A DNA stretch of 64,000 bases from Mycobacterium intermedium (GTDB lineage: Bacteria > Actinomycetota > Actinomycetes > Mycobacteriales > Mycobacteriaceae): NCBI RefSeq assembly GCF_002086275.1, contig NZ_MVHT01000029.1:1-64000 (forward strand). Direction: 5' to 3'. Below the pieces are notes generated by a model. It saw only the letters and a list, made by a program, of their open reading frames with translations, did no database searches and was not told where the DNA came from. Position numbers and translations under genes: made by a program. Positions 30,001 to 38,284 of this stretch are shown here, one piece after another (within the stretch, counting starts at the first letter, position 1; every line of letters begins with the position of its first letter).

Positions 30001-30038
30001 TTGGTTCCTGCATCTGAAGGTGGGCCACCGTCTACCAC
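27012..30038 (-). CDS. rne: Ribonuclease E/G
   Basis: The 1008-residue protein has an acidic/basic low-complexity N-terminal third, an S1-like and RNase E/G catalytic core (about 350-780) with VIDVNTGKFTG and IVVIDFIDMV supplying the metal aspartates, and the zinc-link pair CVACSGRG. A very acidic C-terminal tail (about 850-985), almost entirely Asp and Glu with scattered Ser, follows. In mycobacteria RNase E is the main mRNA-decay and rRNA-processing endonuclease and organises a degradosome through its disordered arms. The GTG start follows GAGGAG. The acidic tail DNA is strongly repetitive (about 27150-27470). Confidence 0.95.
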   Translation of the reverse strand: MVDGGPPSDAGTNPTQHEDLPDRLRVHSLARTLGTSSRRVLDALAELDGRIRSAHSSVDRDDAVRVRDLIAEQGPTAADTADDAPEEGEQESPGEPESRLLLENPPAAEPAVDRPHYMPLFVAPQPIDTRLDDDDAADDDADDDDSDFADTPGADDGDEQIDRPANRRRRRGRRGRGRGRGEQGGNEGSPDGRGQNGEEADGLSDQRAEDADDQESDDSDENENGDEENGSTEAGSRRRRRRRRRKAGSSDDNDEGPAPDDPPNTVVHERAPRSGSKSGDDASGGNEIKGIDGSTRLEAKRQRRRDGRDAGRRRPPVLTEAEFLARREAVERVMVVRDRVRTEPPHPGARYTQIAVLEDGMLVEHFVTSAASASLVGNIYLGIVQNVLPSMEAAFVDIGRGRNGVLYAGEVNWEAAGLGGTDRKIEQALKPGDYVVVQVSKDPVGHKGARLTTQVSLAGRFLVYVPGASSTGISRKLPDTERQRLKEILREVVPPDAGVIIRTASEGVKEDDIRADVTRLQERWNQIEAKAAETKEKAAGAAVALYEEPDVLVKVIRDLFNEDFAGLIVSGDEAWNTINDYVSSVAPDLVSKLTKYEVDNGPDVFAVHRIDEQLAKAMDRKVWLPSGGTLVIDRTEAMTVIDVNTGKFTGSGGNLEQTVTKNNLEAAEEIVRQLRLRDVGGIVVIDFIDMVLESNRDLVLRRLTEALARDRTRHQVSEVTSLGLVQLTRKRLGTGLIEAFSTSCVACSGRGIVLHADPVDSAPATGRKSESGGRRNRRSKKGRSEESSEKSIVAKVPAHAPGDHPLFKVMAAGSAASGRGDGESAESEAGEELAVAVDETEDRISTAVADTDDTDFDEPDETEDEDSEDDVDELDDTDDEDTDDEDLDDDEDLVDDDELDVADDEDADDEDDDDDEDADDEDDEDLDEDDEDLDDLDDSAEDSDDNGEDSDDNGEDAEDDEEDGGDDGAEDSDVPAAASSPVEVVSAVARPRRRRAAGRPAGPPIHVD

Positions 30039-30345
30039 GTATTCTCCTCAAGCCCCCGGGCGCGTCTCGGTCGACGCGGCCACGCGAGGGCTTCGCTATG
30101 GGTCCGGGTCACTTTCTCCCGAACTTGTAATGGTCTCGCTCCGAGCGGCTCAAGACGAACCCACTCGGCGCCGTGCTGAATGACGGCCTGACATGCCGCG
30201 CCGCACCGTGGGATGCCCGATGGTCGCGCTTGTCGAAGTCTTCATTCGGGTGTCTGACGCCGGTCCGGCGACGTTCACCCGCAGTCAGTATCCCATATCA
30301 CTGATGGAGCTCACTCGCACCTGGAACCGGACCCTGCCGGCGGGT

Positions 30346-30413
30346 CACCTTTTCCCTGCGCGAGCAGTCACCTGTTCCCTGCGCGAGCAGACACCTTTCC
30401 CTGCGCGAGCAGA
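30346..30413. repeat. Three tandem 22-23-bp repeats
   Basis: Units at 30346-30368, 30369-30391 and 30392-30413 share CACCTnTTCCCTGCGCGAGC and end CAGT or CAGA; the last unit is one base shorter. They are head-to-tail with no spacers, so this is not a CRISPR. Confidence 0.85.
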
Positions 30414-30462
30414 CGCAAACTCCCATCAAAACCGCCCGTTCGGTACAAGTTTGCGTCTGCTC
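30407..30462 (-). terminator. ndk terminator-like hairpin
   Basis: GAGCAGACGCAAACT (30407-30421) pairs perfectly with 30448-30462 across a 26-base loop, immediately downstream of the ndk stop. The left arm uses the end of the third tandem repeat. Confidence 0.6.
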
Positions 30463-30466
30463 GGCG

Positions 30467-30877
30467 TTAGATGCCGGGGAACCAGAGCTCGATCTCGCGT
30501 TGGGCGGATTCGGGCGAATCGGACCCGTGCACCAGGTTGAACTGCGTTTCCAAGCCGAAGTCACCCCGGATGGTGCCCGGCGTGGCCTTCTCCACCGGGT
30601 CGGTGCCCCCGGCGAGCTGCCGAAACGCCGTGATCGCCCGGGGCCCGACCACGACGGCCGCCACCACCGGTCCCGACGTGATGAACTCCAGCAACGATCC
30701 GAAGAATGGCTTGCCGTCGTGTTCGGCGTAGTGCTTCCTGGCCAGCTCTTCACTGACGGTCCTGAGCTCCAGGGCCGCAATGGTGAGCCCTTTGCGTTCG
30801 ATGCGGCTGAGCACTTCGCCGATCAACTTGCGCTCAACGCCATCCGGCTTGATCAATACGAGAGTCCGTTCGGTCAC
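30467..30877 (-). CDS. ndk: Nucleoside diphosphate kinase
   Basis: Ndk transfers the terminal phosphate between nucleoside triphosphates and diphosphates. The 136-residue form starting at the GTG at 30877 ([13 protein letters not shown]) equals the M. tuberculosis length; a TTG three codons upstream is possible. The catalytic His is in [12 protein letters not shown] and the terminal ELWFPG is typical. It lies upstream of rne on the same strand, separated by repeats and a hairpin. Confidence 0.96.
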   Translation of the reverse strand: MTERTLVLIKPDGVERKLIGEVLSRIERKGLTIAALELRTVSEELARKHYAEHDGKPFFGSLLEFITSGPVVAAVVVGPRAITAFRQLAGGTDPVEKATPGTIRGDFGLETQFNLVHGSDSPESAQREIELWFPGI

Positions 30878-30948
30878 GGTGGACAAGAGTAGAGGTCCCC
30901 GCGGGCCACCGTCGACGCAAACCCAAACTCAGGCCGACCGAAACGAGC

Positions 30949-31338
30949 TCAGGGCTGCTGACGTCGGAGGACTTCGGCGCGGAAATAGGCGATCAGCGCC
31001 CAAACCCCGGCGAAGAGCACGCCGATGAACCCGACCCCCGGATAGACCAGAACGCCGGCGATGACGACCAGCTGCACGGCAAGGTCGACCCAGATGGCCC
31101 AGGGCCTGCGTTGCAGCCCGGCAAGCACGACCAACAACACCGCCAGGCCGATCAAGTAGCTCAGCGACGTCGCGGTGAGCCCTCCGCCGACCGCACCCAC
31201 CACCGGAATCGCCAGCAGCACGACGATTGCTTCCAGCAGCAGCGTGGCGGCCAGCACACCGCGGAAGCCCTTCCAGGGATCGGCAGGACCAGACGGATCA
31301 GACGGATCAGACGGACCGTGCGCTTCCTGCTCGGTCAT
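30949..31338 (-). CDS. DUF4233 membrane protein (Rv2446c-like)
   Basis: The 129-residue protein has a short hydrophilic N terminus with a PSD/PSG repeat (from 9-bp tandem units at about 31290-31316) and four predicted transmembrane helices between residues 27 and 120. It corresponds in place and type to Rv2446c, a protein of unknown function that regularly follows folC in actinobacteria. Its start overlaps the folC stop by four bases. The function is not known. Confidence 0.85.
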   Translation of the reverse strand: MTEQEAHGPSDPSDPSGPADPWKGFRGVLAATLLLEAIVVLLAIPVVGAVGGGLTATSLSYLIGLAVLLVVLAGLQRRPWAIWVDLAVQLVVIAGVLVYPGVGFIGVLFAGVWALIAYFRAEVLRRQQP

Positions 31339-32768
31339 TCGGGATCACGACCGAACAGGGTCCGCGCGGCGCCGGCGGTGACCACCGAACCGGTGATGAC
31401 GATCCCGGTTCCCGACGACGCGCCCGCCTCTTCGACGGTGGCCTCGTCGACCAGCGCGGTGGCGGCATCGATGGCGTCACGCAGATTCGCAGCGGTGATC
31501 ACCCGATCGGGCCCGAATCGCTCCTGGGCGGCCAGTGCCAGGGTTTCGACGTCCAATGCCCGTGGCGACCCGTTGTGGGTGACGACGACGGAGTCGAACA
31601 CCGGCTCCAGCGCGGCCAGGATGCCGTCCACGTCCTTGTCGGCCAGCACGCTGACCACCCCGACCAGCATCCGGAAGTCGAACTCGTCGGCCAGGGTCTG
31701 CGCCAGGGCGGCCGCCCCGGCCGGGTTGTGCGCGGCGTCAATGAACACCGTCGGCGCGCTGCGCATGCGCTCCAACCGCCCGGGGCTGGTGGTGGCGGCA
31801 AAACCGGCGCGCACCGCATCGACGTCGAGTTGACGCTGGGCGCCGGCCCCGAAGAACGCCTCCACGGCGGCCAGCGCTAACGCCGCGTTGTGTGCCTGGT
31901 GCTCGCCGTGCAGGGGCAGATAGATGTCGGAGTACACGCCGCCGAGGCCCTGTAGTTCCAGCATCTGCCCGCCGATGGCGACCTGTCGGCTCAACACGGC
32001 GAACTCCGAATCCTCGCGTGCGACCGCGGCGTCCGCGTGCACCGCCGCGGCCAGCAGTGCCTCCATGGCGGCCGGCGTCTGACGGGCGATGACAACGACG
32101 GTGTCCGGTGAACCGTCCGGCGCCTGGTGGATGATGCCCGCCTTCTCGCGGGCGATCCCCTCGATTTCGCTACCGAGGTATTCGACGTGATCGACGCTGA
32201 TCGGGGTGATGACCGTCACCGGGGCATTGATCACGTTGGTGGCGTCCCACCGCCCGCCGAGACCCACCTCGACCACGGCGACGTCGACGGGAGCATCGGC
32301 GAACGCCGCGAATGCCATCGCAGTGAGCACCTCGAACTTGCTCATCGCCGGCCCGCCGGCGGCCTGCGATTGCTGGTCGACCAGTTGCACGAAAGGCTCG
32401 ATGTCCCGGTACGCCGCGACGTATTGCGCTGGGCTCACGGGCTTGCCGTCGATCGAGATGCGTTCCACGGCCGACTGCAGGTGCGGGCTGGTGGTCCGGC
32501 CGGTGCGTTGGTGCAGCGCGGTGACCAGTGCGTCCACCATGCGCGCCACCGACGTCTTGCCGTTGGTGCCAGCGATGTGGATCGAGGGGTAGCCCAGTTG
32601 CGGTGACCCGAGCAGGTCCAGCAGCGCGCTGATGCGGGTCAGGCTCGGTTCGATCTTGGTCTCGGGCCAGCGCTGGTCCAGCAGGTGTTCCACCTGCAAC
32701 AGGGACGCGATCTCGTCCGGCGTCGGAGCCACCGTGGTGGCCGGCCAGTCCTGGGAATCGGAACTCAT
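31335..32768 (-). CDS. folC: Folylpolyglutamate synthase/dihydrofolate synthase
   Basis: FolC adds glutamate to dihydropteroate and then to folates. The 477-residue Mur-ligase-family protein has the P-loop [14 protein letters not shown] at about residue 65, the family motif [12 protein letters not shown] and a C-terminal domain with [10 protein letters not shown]. The ATG at 32768 overlaps the valS stop by four bases, so valS-folC-DUF4233 are translationally coupled, as in Rv2448c to Rv2446c. Confidence 0.94.
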   Translation of the reverse strand: MSSDSQDWPATTVAPTPDEIASLLQVEHLLDQRWPETKIEPSLTRISALLDLLGSPQLGYPSIHIAGTNGKTSVARMVDALVTALHQRTGRTTSPHLQSAVERISIDGKPVSPAQYVAAYRDIEPFVQLVDQQSQAAGGPAMSKFEVLTAMAFAAFADAPVDVAVVEVGLGGRWDATNVINAPVTVITPISVDHVEYLGSEIEGIAREKAGIIHQAPDGSPDTVVVIARQTPAAMEALLAAAVHADAAVAREDSEFAVLSRQVAIGGQMLELQGLGGVYSDIYLPLHGEHQAHNAALALAAVEAFFGAGAQRQLDVDAVRAGFAATTSPGRLERMRSAPTVFIDAAHNPAGAAALAQTLADEFDFRMLVGVVSVLADKDVDGILAALEPVFDSVVVTHNGSPRALDVETLALAAQERFGPDRVITAANLRDAIDAATALVDEATVEEAGASSGTGIVITGSVVTAGAARTLFGRDPE

Positions 32769-35428
32769 TGCAGCGCAGCCAGCCTGGCGCTGATCCGTTC
32801 GGTTTCCTCCTGCGCCACGCGCTGGCGGTCGCGGATCTTTGCGACGACGGCCTCGGGAGCCTTGGCGAGGAAGTCCGCGTTACCGAGCTTGGCGGTCGTC
32901 GATGCCAATTCCTTTTGCGCCGCGGCCAAGTCCTTTTCCAAACGACGGCGTTCGGCCTCGACATCGATGGTTCCGGAGGTGTCCAACTCGACGACGACGG
33001 TGCCGCGGCTGAGCCGCACCTCCAGCGACACCGACGGCTGGAATTCCGGTCCCGGCGCGGTGAGCCACGCCAGCGCCGTCACGGCGGACACCTGAGCACC
33101 CAGGTCGGCGTCCTCGATGCCCCGCAGGCGTGCGGGCACCTTCTGCCGGTCCGCCAGACCCTGGTCGCTGCGGAATCGGCGGACCTCGGTGACCAGCTTC
33201 TGCATGTCTTCGATGCGTTGTGCAGCAACGGGATCCAGCGTGATCCCGGAGGACGTCGGCCAGTCGGCGATGACCAGCGACTCGTGTCCGGTCTCCCCTT
33301 GCGTCAAGGCCTGCCACAGCGCCTCGGTGATAAACGGAATCACCGGATGCAGCAGCCGCAGGAGGGTGTCCAGTCCGGCCGCCAGCACGGCGGTGGTGTG
33401 CGTCAGTCCCTCGGCGAGCTGGGTCTTGGCCAGTTCGACGTACCAGTCGCAGAATTCGTCCCAGGCGAAGTGGTAGAGCGCTTCGCAGGCGCGGCCGAAC
33501 TCGTAGGAATCGAAGGCCGAATCGACTTCGGCGCGAACCTCTTCCAGCCGGCCGAGGATCCATCGGTCGGCGTCGGTCAGTCGGTCCGCCGGGGGCAGCG
33601 GGGCCAGCGCCGCACCGTTGAGCAGCGCGTAACGAGTGGCGTTGAACAGCTTGGTGCCAAAGTTGCGCGATGCTCGCACGGCGTCCTCGCCGACGGCCAG
33701 GTCGCTGCCGGGGCTGGCGCCGCGGGCCAGCGTGAATCGCAGCGCGTCGGCGCCGAACTTGTCGATCCAGTCCAGCGGATCAATGACGTTGCCCTTGGAC
33801 TTGCTCATCTTGCGGCCGAACTCGTCGCGGACCAGGCCGTGCAGGAACACGTCGGTGAACGGCACCTGCGGGCCCCTGCGGCCGTCGAGCGTGATGGCGT
33901 CGTCGCCACCGACGAAGGTGCCGAACATCATCATCCGCGCCACCCAGAAGAACAGGATGTCGTAGCCGGTGACCAAAACGCTTGTCGGATAGAACTTTTC
34001 CAGCTCCAGGGTCTTTTCCGGCCAGCCGAGCGTGGAGAACGGCCATAGGGCCGAGGAGAACCAGGTGTCGAGGACGTCGGGGTCCTGCTCCCAGCCCTCG
34101 GGCGGGGTTTCGTCGGGGCCGAAACACACCTTTTCACCGTTGGGTCCGTACCAGATCGGGATCCGGTGGCCCCACCACAACTGTCGTGAGATGCACCAGT
34201 CGTGCATGTCGTCCACCCAGGCGAACCAGCGTGGTTCCAGGCTGGCGGGATGAATCACGGTGTTGCCGTTGCGCACCGCGTCGCCCGCGGCCTTGGCCAG
34301 CGACTCCACCCGCACCCACCACTGCAGCGACAGTCGAGGCTCGATCGGCTCGCCGCTGCGTTCGGAGTGCCCGACACTGTGCAGGTAAGGCCGCTTTTCG
34401 GCGACGATTCTGCCTTCCGCCGCCAGCGCCTCACGCACCTTGACCCTGGCCTCGAAGCGATCCATGCCGTCGAATTGCGTTCCGGTGTCGGCGATCCGGC
34501 CCTTGGTGTCCATGATCGACGGCATCGGCAGCCGGTGGCGCATCCCGATCTCGAAGTCGTTCGGGTCGTGTGCGGGCGTGACTTTGACTGCGCCCGTGCC
34601 GAATTCCGGATCCACGTGTTCGTCGGCGACGATGATCAGTGACCTGTCCACGAACGGGTGCGGCAGGCTGGTGCCGACGAGGTGGCGGTAGCGCTCGTCG
34701 GACGGGTGGACCGCGATCGCGGTGTCGCCGAGCATGGTCTCGACCCGGGTGGTGGCGACGACGATGTGGGGCTCGGAGTCGTCCATCGAGCCGTACCGGA
34801 ACGACACCAACTCGCCCTCGACGTCCTGATAATTGACCTCGAGGTCGGAGATCGCCGTCTCCAGCACCGGCGACCAGTTGACCAGACGTTCGGCCTGATA
34901 AATCAGCCCGGCATCGAACAGTCGCTTGAAGATCGTGCGAACGGCCCGCGACAGACCCTCGTCCATGGTGAACCGGTCGCGGCTCCAGTCCACGCCGTCG
35001 CCGAGCCGGCGCATCTGGCCGCCGATCGCACCCCCGGACTCACGCTTCCAGTCCCAGACCTTCTCCACGAACAATTCGCGGCCGAAGTCCTCTTTGGTCT
35101 TCCCGTCGACCGCGAGCTGCTTTTCCACCACGGTCTGGGTGGCGATGCCGGCATGGTCGGTCCCCGGCTGCCACAGCACCTCGTACCCCTGCATCCGCTT
35201 GCGGCGGGTCAGGGCGTCCATCATGGTGTGTTCCAACGCGTGGCCCATGTGCAGGCTGCCCGTGACATTGGGCGGCGGAAGCACGATCGAATATGCGGGT
35301 TTGCTACTGGTTGGGTCCGCGCGGAAGTAGCCGGCATCCAGCCACTTCTGATAGATCGCGGCCTCCTGCGCTTCCGGATCCCACGACTTGGGCAGCTTGT
35401 CGGAGGCAGAGTGGGGGCTGGCGGTCAC
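32765..35428 (-). CDS. valS: Valyl-tRNA synthetase
   Basis: The 887-residue class I synthetase has the HIGH-type motif [13 protein letters not shown] near residue 60, an editing domain, the KMSKS loop RKMSKSKGN near 555 and a C-terminal coiled-coil arm (last 70 residues). It charges tRNA-Val. The GTG start at 35428 lies six bases after a strong -10 sequence TAGAAT, suggesting a leaderless mRNA. It is the first gene of the valS-folC-DUF4233 run. Confidence 0.96.
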   Translation of the reverse strand: MTASPHSASDKLPKSWDPEAQEAAIYQKWLDAGYFRADPTSSKPAYSIVLPPPNVTGSLHMGHALEHTMMDALTRRKRMQGYEVLWQPGTDHAGIATQTVVEKQLAVDGKTKEDFGRELFVEKVWDWKRESGGAIGGQMRRLGDGVDWSRDRFTMDEGLSRAVRTIFKRLFDAGLIYQAERLVNWSPVLETAISDLEVNYQDVEGELVSFRYGSMDDSEPHIVVATTRVETMLGDTAIAVHPSDERYRHLVGTSLPHPFVDRSLIIVADEHVDPEFGTGAVKVTPAHDPNDFEIGMRHRLPMPSIMDTKGRIADTGTQFDGMDRFEARVKVREALAAEGRIVAEKRPYLHSVGHSERSGEPIEPRLSLQWWVRVESLAKAAGDAVRNGNTVIHPASLEPRWFAWVDDMHDWCISRQLWWGHRIPIWYGPNGEKVCFGPDETPPEGWEQDPDVLDTWFSSALWPFSTLGWPEKTLELEKFYPTSVLVTGYDILFFWVARMMMFGTFVGGDDAITLDGRRGPQVPFTDVFLHGLVRDEFGRKMSKSKGNVIDPLDWIDKFGADALRFTLARGASPGSDLAVGEDAVRASRNFGTKLFNATRYALLNGAALAPLPPADRLTDADRWILGRLEEVRAEVDSAFDSYEFGRACEALYHFAWDEFCDWYVELAKTQLAEGLTHTTAVLAAGLDTLLRLLHPVIPFITEALWQALTQGETGHESLVIADWPTSSGITLDPVAAQRIEDMQKLVTEVRRFRSDQGLADRQKVPARLRGIEDADLGAQVSAVTALAWLTAPGPEFQPSVSLEVRLSRGTVVVELDTSGTIDVEAERRRLEKDLAAAQKELASTTAKLGNADFLAKAPEAVVAKIRDRQRVAQEETERISARLAALQ

Positions 35429-35434
35429 CGGTCA

Positions 35435-35440
35435 ATTCTA
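35435..35440 (-). promoter_or_regulatory. -10 element for leaderless valS mRNA
   Basis: TAGAAT on the minus strand is followed by six bases and the GTG start of valS. No T-box-like leader can exist with this arrangement. Confidence 0.55.
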
Positions 35441-35517
35441 GGAACCGCTGCCCCCACCCACGTAATCGCCCGAAAATACCTGGTCAAAGGCTTAGCTCCG
35501 GGAGGCTCGGGGCATGC

Positions 35518-36177
35518 TCAGGGAATCGTGAGCACTTGGCCCGGGTAGATCAGGTCGGGGTTCGGGACGCCGCTGGCGTCGGCGATCACCTGATACTTGC
35601 TGCCGTCGCCGTAGAAGCGCTCCGAGATCGCCCACAGGGTGTCGCCGGAAACCACCGTGTACGTCCGCGCTTCGGGTTGCACGGGTTCGGCAGGGGCCTC
35701 CGATACCTGCTCGGCAACCGGTGCCGCCTCGGCGGCTTCGGAGGCTTGCTGCTTCGACGCTGCCCAACTGTCTACACCTGCATCCGCCGCCGCTGGTTCC
35801 GACGCCGACTTGTCGGCGAGCGGCTCTTCGGGCGGCGGCGGGGCATCGGTTTCCGTCTTCGTCGACCACGCGGGTCCGCTGGCGGAGTAGAGCACCAGGT
35901 TGCGGTCGTCCTGCAGGATCAGCGCGACGTTCTTCTTGCCCTTGGTGTCGCTGTGCCAAACCGGCTTGTCCGGCGTGTAGAGGACGAAGTTGCCATCGGG
36001 CTGCACTTCGGCGCGCACCACATCCTGCCCATTGGTCCCGGTGGCCCAGATCGGCTTACCGCGCGAGGCCAGTACCAGGTTGCCGTCGTCTTGCAGGGTT
36101 AGCGTGTAGGCCCCGTTGCTTGAGACCAGCGACTCCCCCCGCACCAGTTTTTGGCCCTCCAACAGCCTGTCTGCCAT
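35518..36177 (-). CDS. Bulb-type (mannose-binding) lectin with C-terminal LysM domain
   Basis: The 219-residue protein has an N-terminal beta-prism-II lectin domain (about 1-110) with three sugar-site repeats of the QxDxNxVxY type: LQDDGNLVLA, VQPDGNFVLY and LQDDRNLVLY. A Pro/Glu/Ala linker follows (about 115-170), then a LysM domain (172-219) starting YTVVSGDTLWAIS. M. smegmatis has a similar lectin-LysM protein (MSMEG_3662, from memory). It could tie mannose glycans such as LAM or PIM to peptidoglycan. There is no signal peptide, so export is unexplained. The ATG at 36177 follows GAGAGGAA. I know no equivalent in the M. tuberculosis interval. Confidence 0.85.
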   Translation of the reverse strand: MADRLLEGQKLVRGESLVSSNGAYTLTLQDDGNLVLASRGKPIWATGTNGQDVVRAEVQPDGNFVLYTPDKPVWHSDTKGKKNVALILQDDRNLVLYSASGPAWSTKTETDAPPPPEEPLADKSASEPAAADAGVDSWAASKQQASEAAEAAPVAEQVSEAPAEPVQPEARTYTVVSGDTLWAISERFYGDGSKYQVIADASGVPNPDLIYPGQVLTIP

Positions 36178-36276
36178 GACATTCCTCTCTCTTCTCAACC
36201 CGATACGGCATCGGGCCTACGGATAGCCGCCTGGCAACACAGACTTGCGATCAACGCAATTGTGTTGTCGCGCTGG

Positions 36277-36855
36277 CTATTTCCTGCCGCCCAGCAGGCC
36301 GCCGAGGATGTCCCCCAGCGGTCCCCCCTTATTGCCCAATACGCTGCCGAGGATGCCGCCCAGGGATTTGTCTTTGCTGCCGAGAATGCTGCCCAGGACG
36401 TCGCCGAGGCCGCCCGGCCCCTTCGGTTCCGGCTTGGTCTCCGGCTCGCCACCGAGCCGCTTCCCGATGTAGGCCAACACGATCGGAAGCACGATAGGCA
36501 GCAACTGCTTGAGCAGATCGCTGTTGCCGGCGCCGCCCCCGGACAGCGCCGATGCGACCTGGTCGGTGTCCTTGCCGCCGAACAGCGTGGCCACCGCTTG
36601 ATGACCCTCGCTCTCGTCGACCTGATCGAGGCCACCACCGGCGTCGAGCAGACCGCGCGCCGCTTGACTACTAGCGGCGGATTCGATCTTGCCCGCGTGT
36701 TCGGGGTCTTGCGAGCTTTGCTCCAACCCGCTGAGCAGCACCGGGACCAGGGTGTGCACCGCGTGGTCGACTTCGCTCTCGTCAGCACCGAGTTTTGCTG
36801 CGATTTCCGTCGTCGGTATCTGGGCGTAGAGATCGTCGAGACCAGCCATGGGCAT
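36277..36855 (-). CDS. YidB-like DUF937 protein
   Basis: The 192-residue protein matches the DUF937/YidB pattern: an N-terminal helical domain (about 1-130), a short hydrophobic helix (LLPIVLPIVLAYIGKRL) and a Gly/Leu-rich tail with repeated GSxLG units (GGILGSVLG, GDILGGLLG). The function of the family is unknown. Three start codons lie close together; the ATG at 36855 has GAAGG at the best spacing. Upstream is a short palindrome that may be its operator. Confidence 0.7.
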   Translation of the reverse strand: MPMAGLDDLYAQIPTTEIAAKLGADESEVDHAVHTLVPVLLSGLEQSSQDPEHAGKIESAASSQAARGLLDAGGGLDQVDESEGHQAVATLFGGKDTDQVASALSGGGAGNSDLLKQLLPIVLPIVLAYIGKRLGGEPETKPEPKGPGGLGDVLGSILGSKDKSLGGILGSVLGNKGGPLGDILGGLLGGRK

Positions 36856-36886
36856 ACGCACCTTCGTTGCTGGGATGCAAAATCGA

Positions 36887-36904
36887 GCTAGTTACGACAC
36901 TAGC
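36887..36904. promoter_or_regulatory. Palindrome upstream of the DUF937 gene
   Basis: GCTAGT-TACGAC-ACTAGC is a perfect 6+6+6 inverted repeat about 32 bases before the start codon, in the expected promoter region. It is a possible operator; the cognate regulator is unknown. Confidence 0.35.
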
Positions 36905-36943
36905 GCCATGCCATCCGGGTGAAAACCCTGCGGCAAGCGCCAT

Positions 36944-38212
36944 TCAGTTCAGCCGCTGGGTCTGCAGCGTCACACCCGCCGCCGGCAGGCGCGCCAGCAG
37001 AGCATCACCGATCGCCGCCGCGGGGGTCAGCACACCACGCAAATCGGAGAGCTTGTCACGGTCGAACGCGAGGGCGAGGCCGCATTCCCCCAACAACACC
37101 GACGTCGCTTTGTAACCCGGGTCGCCCCGCTGTTCCATCCGTGCCACGTAACGGGCGTTGGTGGTCGTGGTGGTGTACGTCTCGATCTTGTAGAACCCGC
37201 GCTCCCGGGATTTTTCGCTCGGTCCGGTGCCCGGCTTCGGAGCCAACCGTTCCACCAGGCCGCGCGGCAGCCGCCGGAAGTAACGGCTGCCCAGTGCGAA
37301 CGTTGCGTTGCTGACGCCGGTCACGACCCCCGCGGCCACCGGAGCCGCCGGCGACGACCCGAGACCCACGCTCTCGCTGTACCGGAAGCCACGACCATAG
37401 GCCCAGTCCAGCAATGCGTTGCTGCGTCGCACAATTCGGGTGTTGTATGGGGCCATCACGAAACCCGCCGTCCATACCTTGTCCAGTTCCGGTGCGATCT
37501 GACGGCCCCGGCGCAACGGCAGATCGGGCTGCGGGCCGAGGTCGGGTTCTGCACCGCGATCGGGGGTCAGCGTGTAGGGGTCGGCGAGCTGACGACGCGC
37601 CTCGGGATCGCTAGAGGCGGTGTTCAGCACTTCCATCATCGAGGCCAGGGTGCCGCCGGAGAATCCGCCCCGGAAGGACCGCACGACCAAGTTGGTGTCG
37701 GTCAGCTCGCCGGCGCCGTCCTCCCGCGCCGCCTTGTAGAGCGCATAAACGGTCAAATCCGAAGGGACCGAGTCGAATCCGCAGGCGTGCACGATACGGG
37801 CGCCGGTGTCGGCGGCCTGCTTGTGGTACAGGTCGATGCTTTCGCGGACGAACATCGCCTCGCCGGTCAGGTCCGCGTAGTCGGTGCCCGCCGCGGCGCA
37901 CGCGGCCACCAGTGGCGGGCCGTAGCGCGTGTAGGGCCCTACCGTGGTGATGACCACGCGGGTGCGGGCCGCCATTTCGTCGAGCGAGGACTGCTTTGCG
38001 GCGTCAGCGGACACGATGGGCCAAGCCTGAGCGGACTGACCCAGCGACCGACGGACCTGTTGTAGCCGCTCGGTCGACCTGCCGGCCAGCGCAATACGTG
38101 CGTCTCCCCCGGCGCGGGCCAGATATTCGGCGGTGAGCTTGCCCACGAAGCCGGTCGCGCCGTACAAGACAATGTCGAATTCACGGTCGTTACCACGCGG
38201 TGCGTCTGTCAC
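36944..38212 (-). CDS. Saccharopine dehydrogenase-like / trans-acting enoyl reductase family protein (Rv2449c-like)
   Basis: The 422-residue protein begins with a Rossmann motif LYGATGFVGKLTAEYLA near residue 17 and carries the family stretch ACGFDSVPSDLTVYAL. It corresponds in sequence and position to Rv2449c and belongs to the family of the PDIM/PGL trans-acting enoyl reductase (Rv2953), though the substrate of this paralogue is unknown. The GTG at 38212 gives the expected N terminus; sixteen further codons are open upstream. It diverges from the FAD monooxygenase. Confidence 0.85.
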   Translation of the reverse strand: MTDAPRGNDREFDIVLYGATGFVGKLTAEYLARAGGDARIALAGRSTERLQQVRRSLGQSAQAWPIVSADAAKQSSLDEMAARTRVVITTVGPYTRYGPPLVAACAAAGTDYADLTGEAMFVRESIDLYHKQAADTGARIVHACGFDSVPSDLTVYALYKAAREDGAGELTDTNLVVRSFRGGFSGGTLASMMEVLNTASSDPEARRQLADPYTLTPDRGAEPDLGPQPDLPLRRGRQIAPELDKVWTAGFVMAPYNTRIVRRSNALLDWAYGRGFRYSESVGLGSSPAAPVAAGVVTGVSNATFALGSRYFRRLPRGLVERLAPKPGTGPSEKSRERGFYKIETYTTTTTNARYVARMEQRGDPGYKATSVLLGECGLALAFDRDKLSDLRGVLTPAAAIGDALLARLPAAGVTLQTQRLN

Positions 38213-38271
38213 CCGTCCGACGCTACTACTCCGGTCCCCTCGAGCGGCTTCCGGCCGCATCGACGCGGGGC

Positions 38272-38277
38272 TAGGTT
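38272..38277 (+). promoter_or_regulatory. -10 element for leaderless FAD monooxygenase mRNA
   Basis: TAGGTT is followed by seven bases and the ATG at 38285, with no ribosome binding site between. Confidence 0.4.
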
Positions 38278-38284
38278 ACCGCGT

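Larger units (their letters stand above)
30039..30466. other. Intergenic region between ndk and rne
   Basis: No gene is visible in these 428 bases. The left part is the rne leader, whose promoter I could not place. The right part holds three tandem 22-23-bp repeats and a long inverted repeat next to the end of ndk. Confidence 0.7.

Noticed and set aside
30346..30413. Possible CRISPR array
   Set aside because: The repeats are directly adjacent, short and have no spacers; no cas genes are present.
32765..35428. T-box riboswitch for valS
   Set aside because: The -10 element sits six bases before the start codon, leaving no leader.
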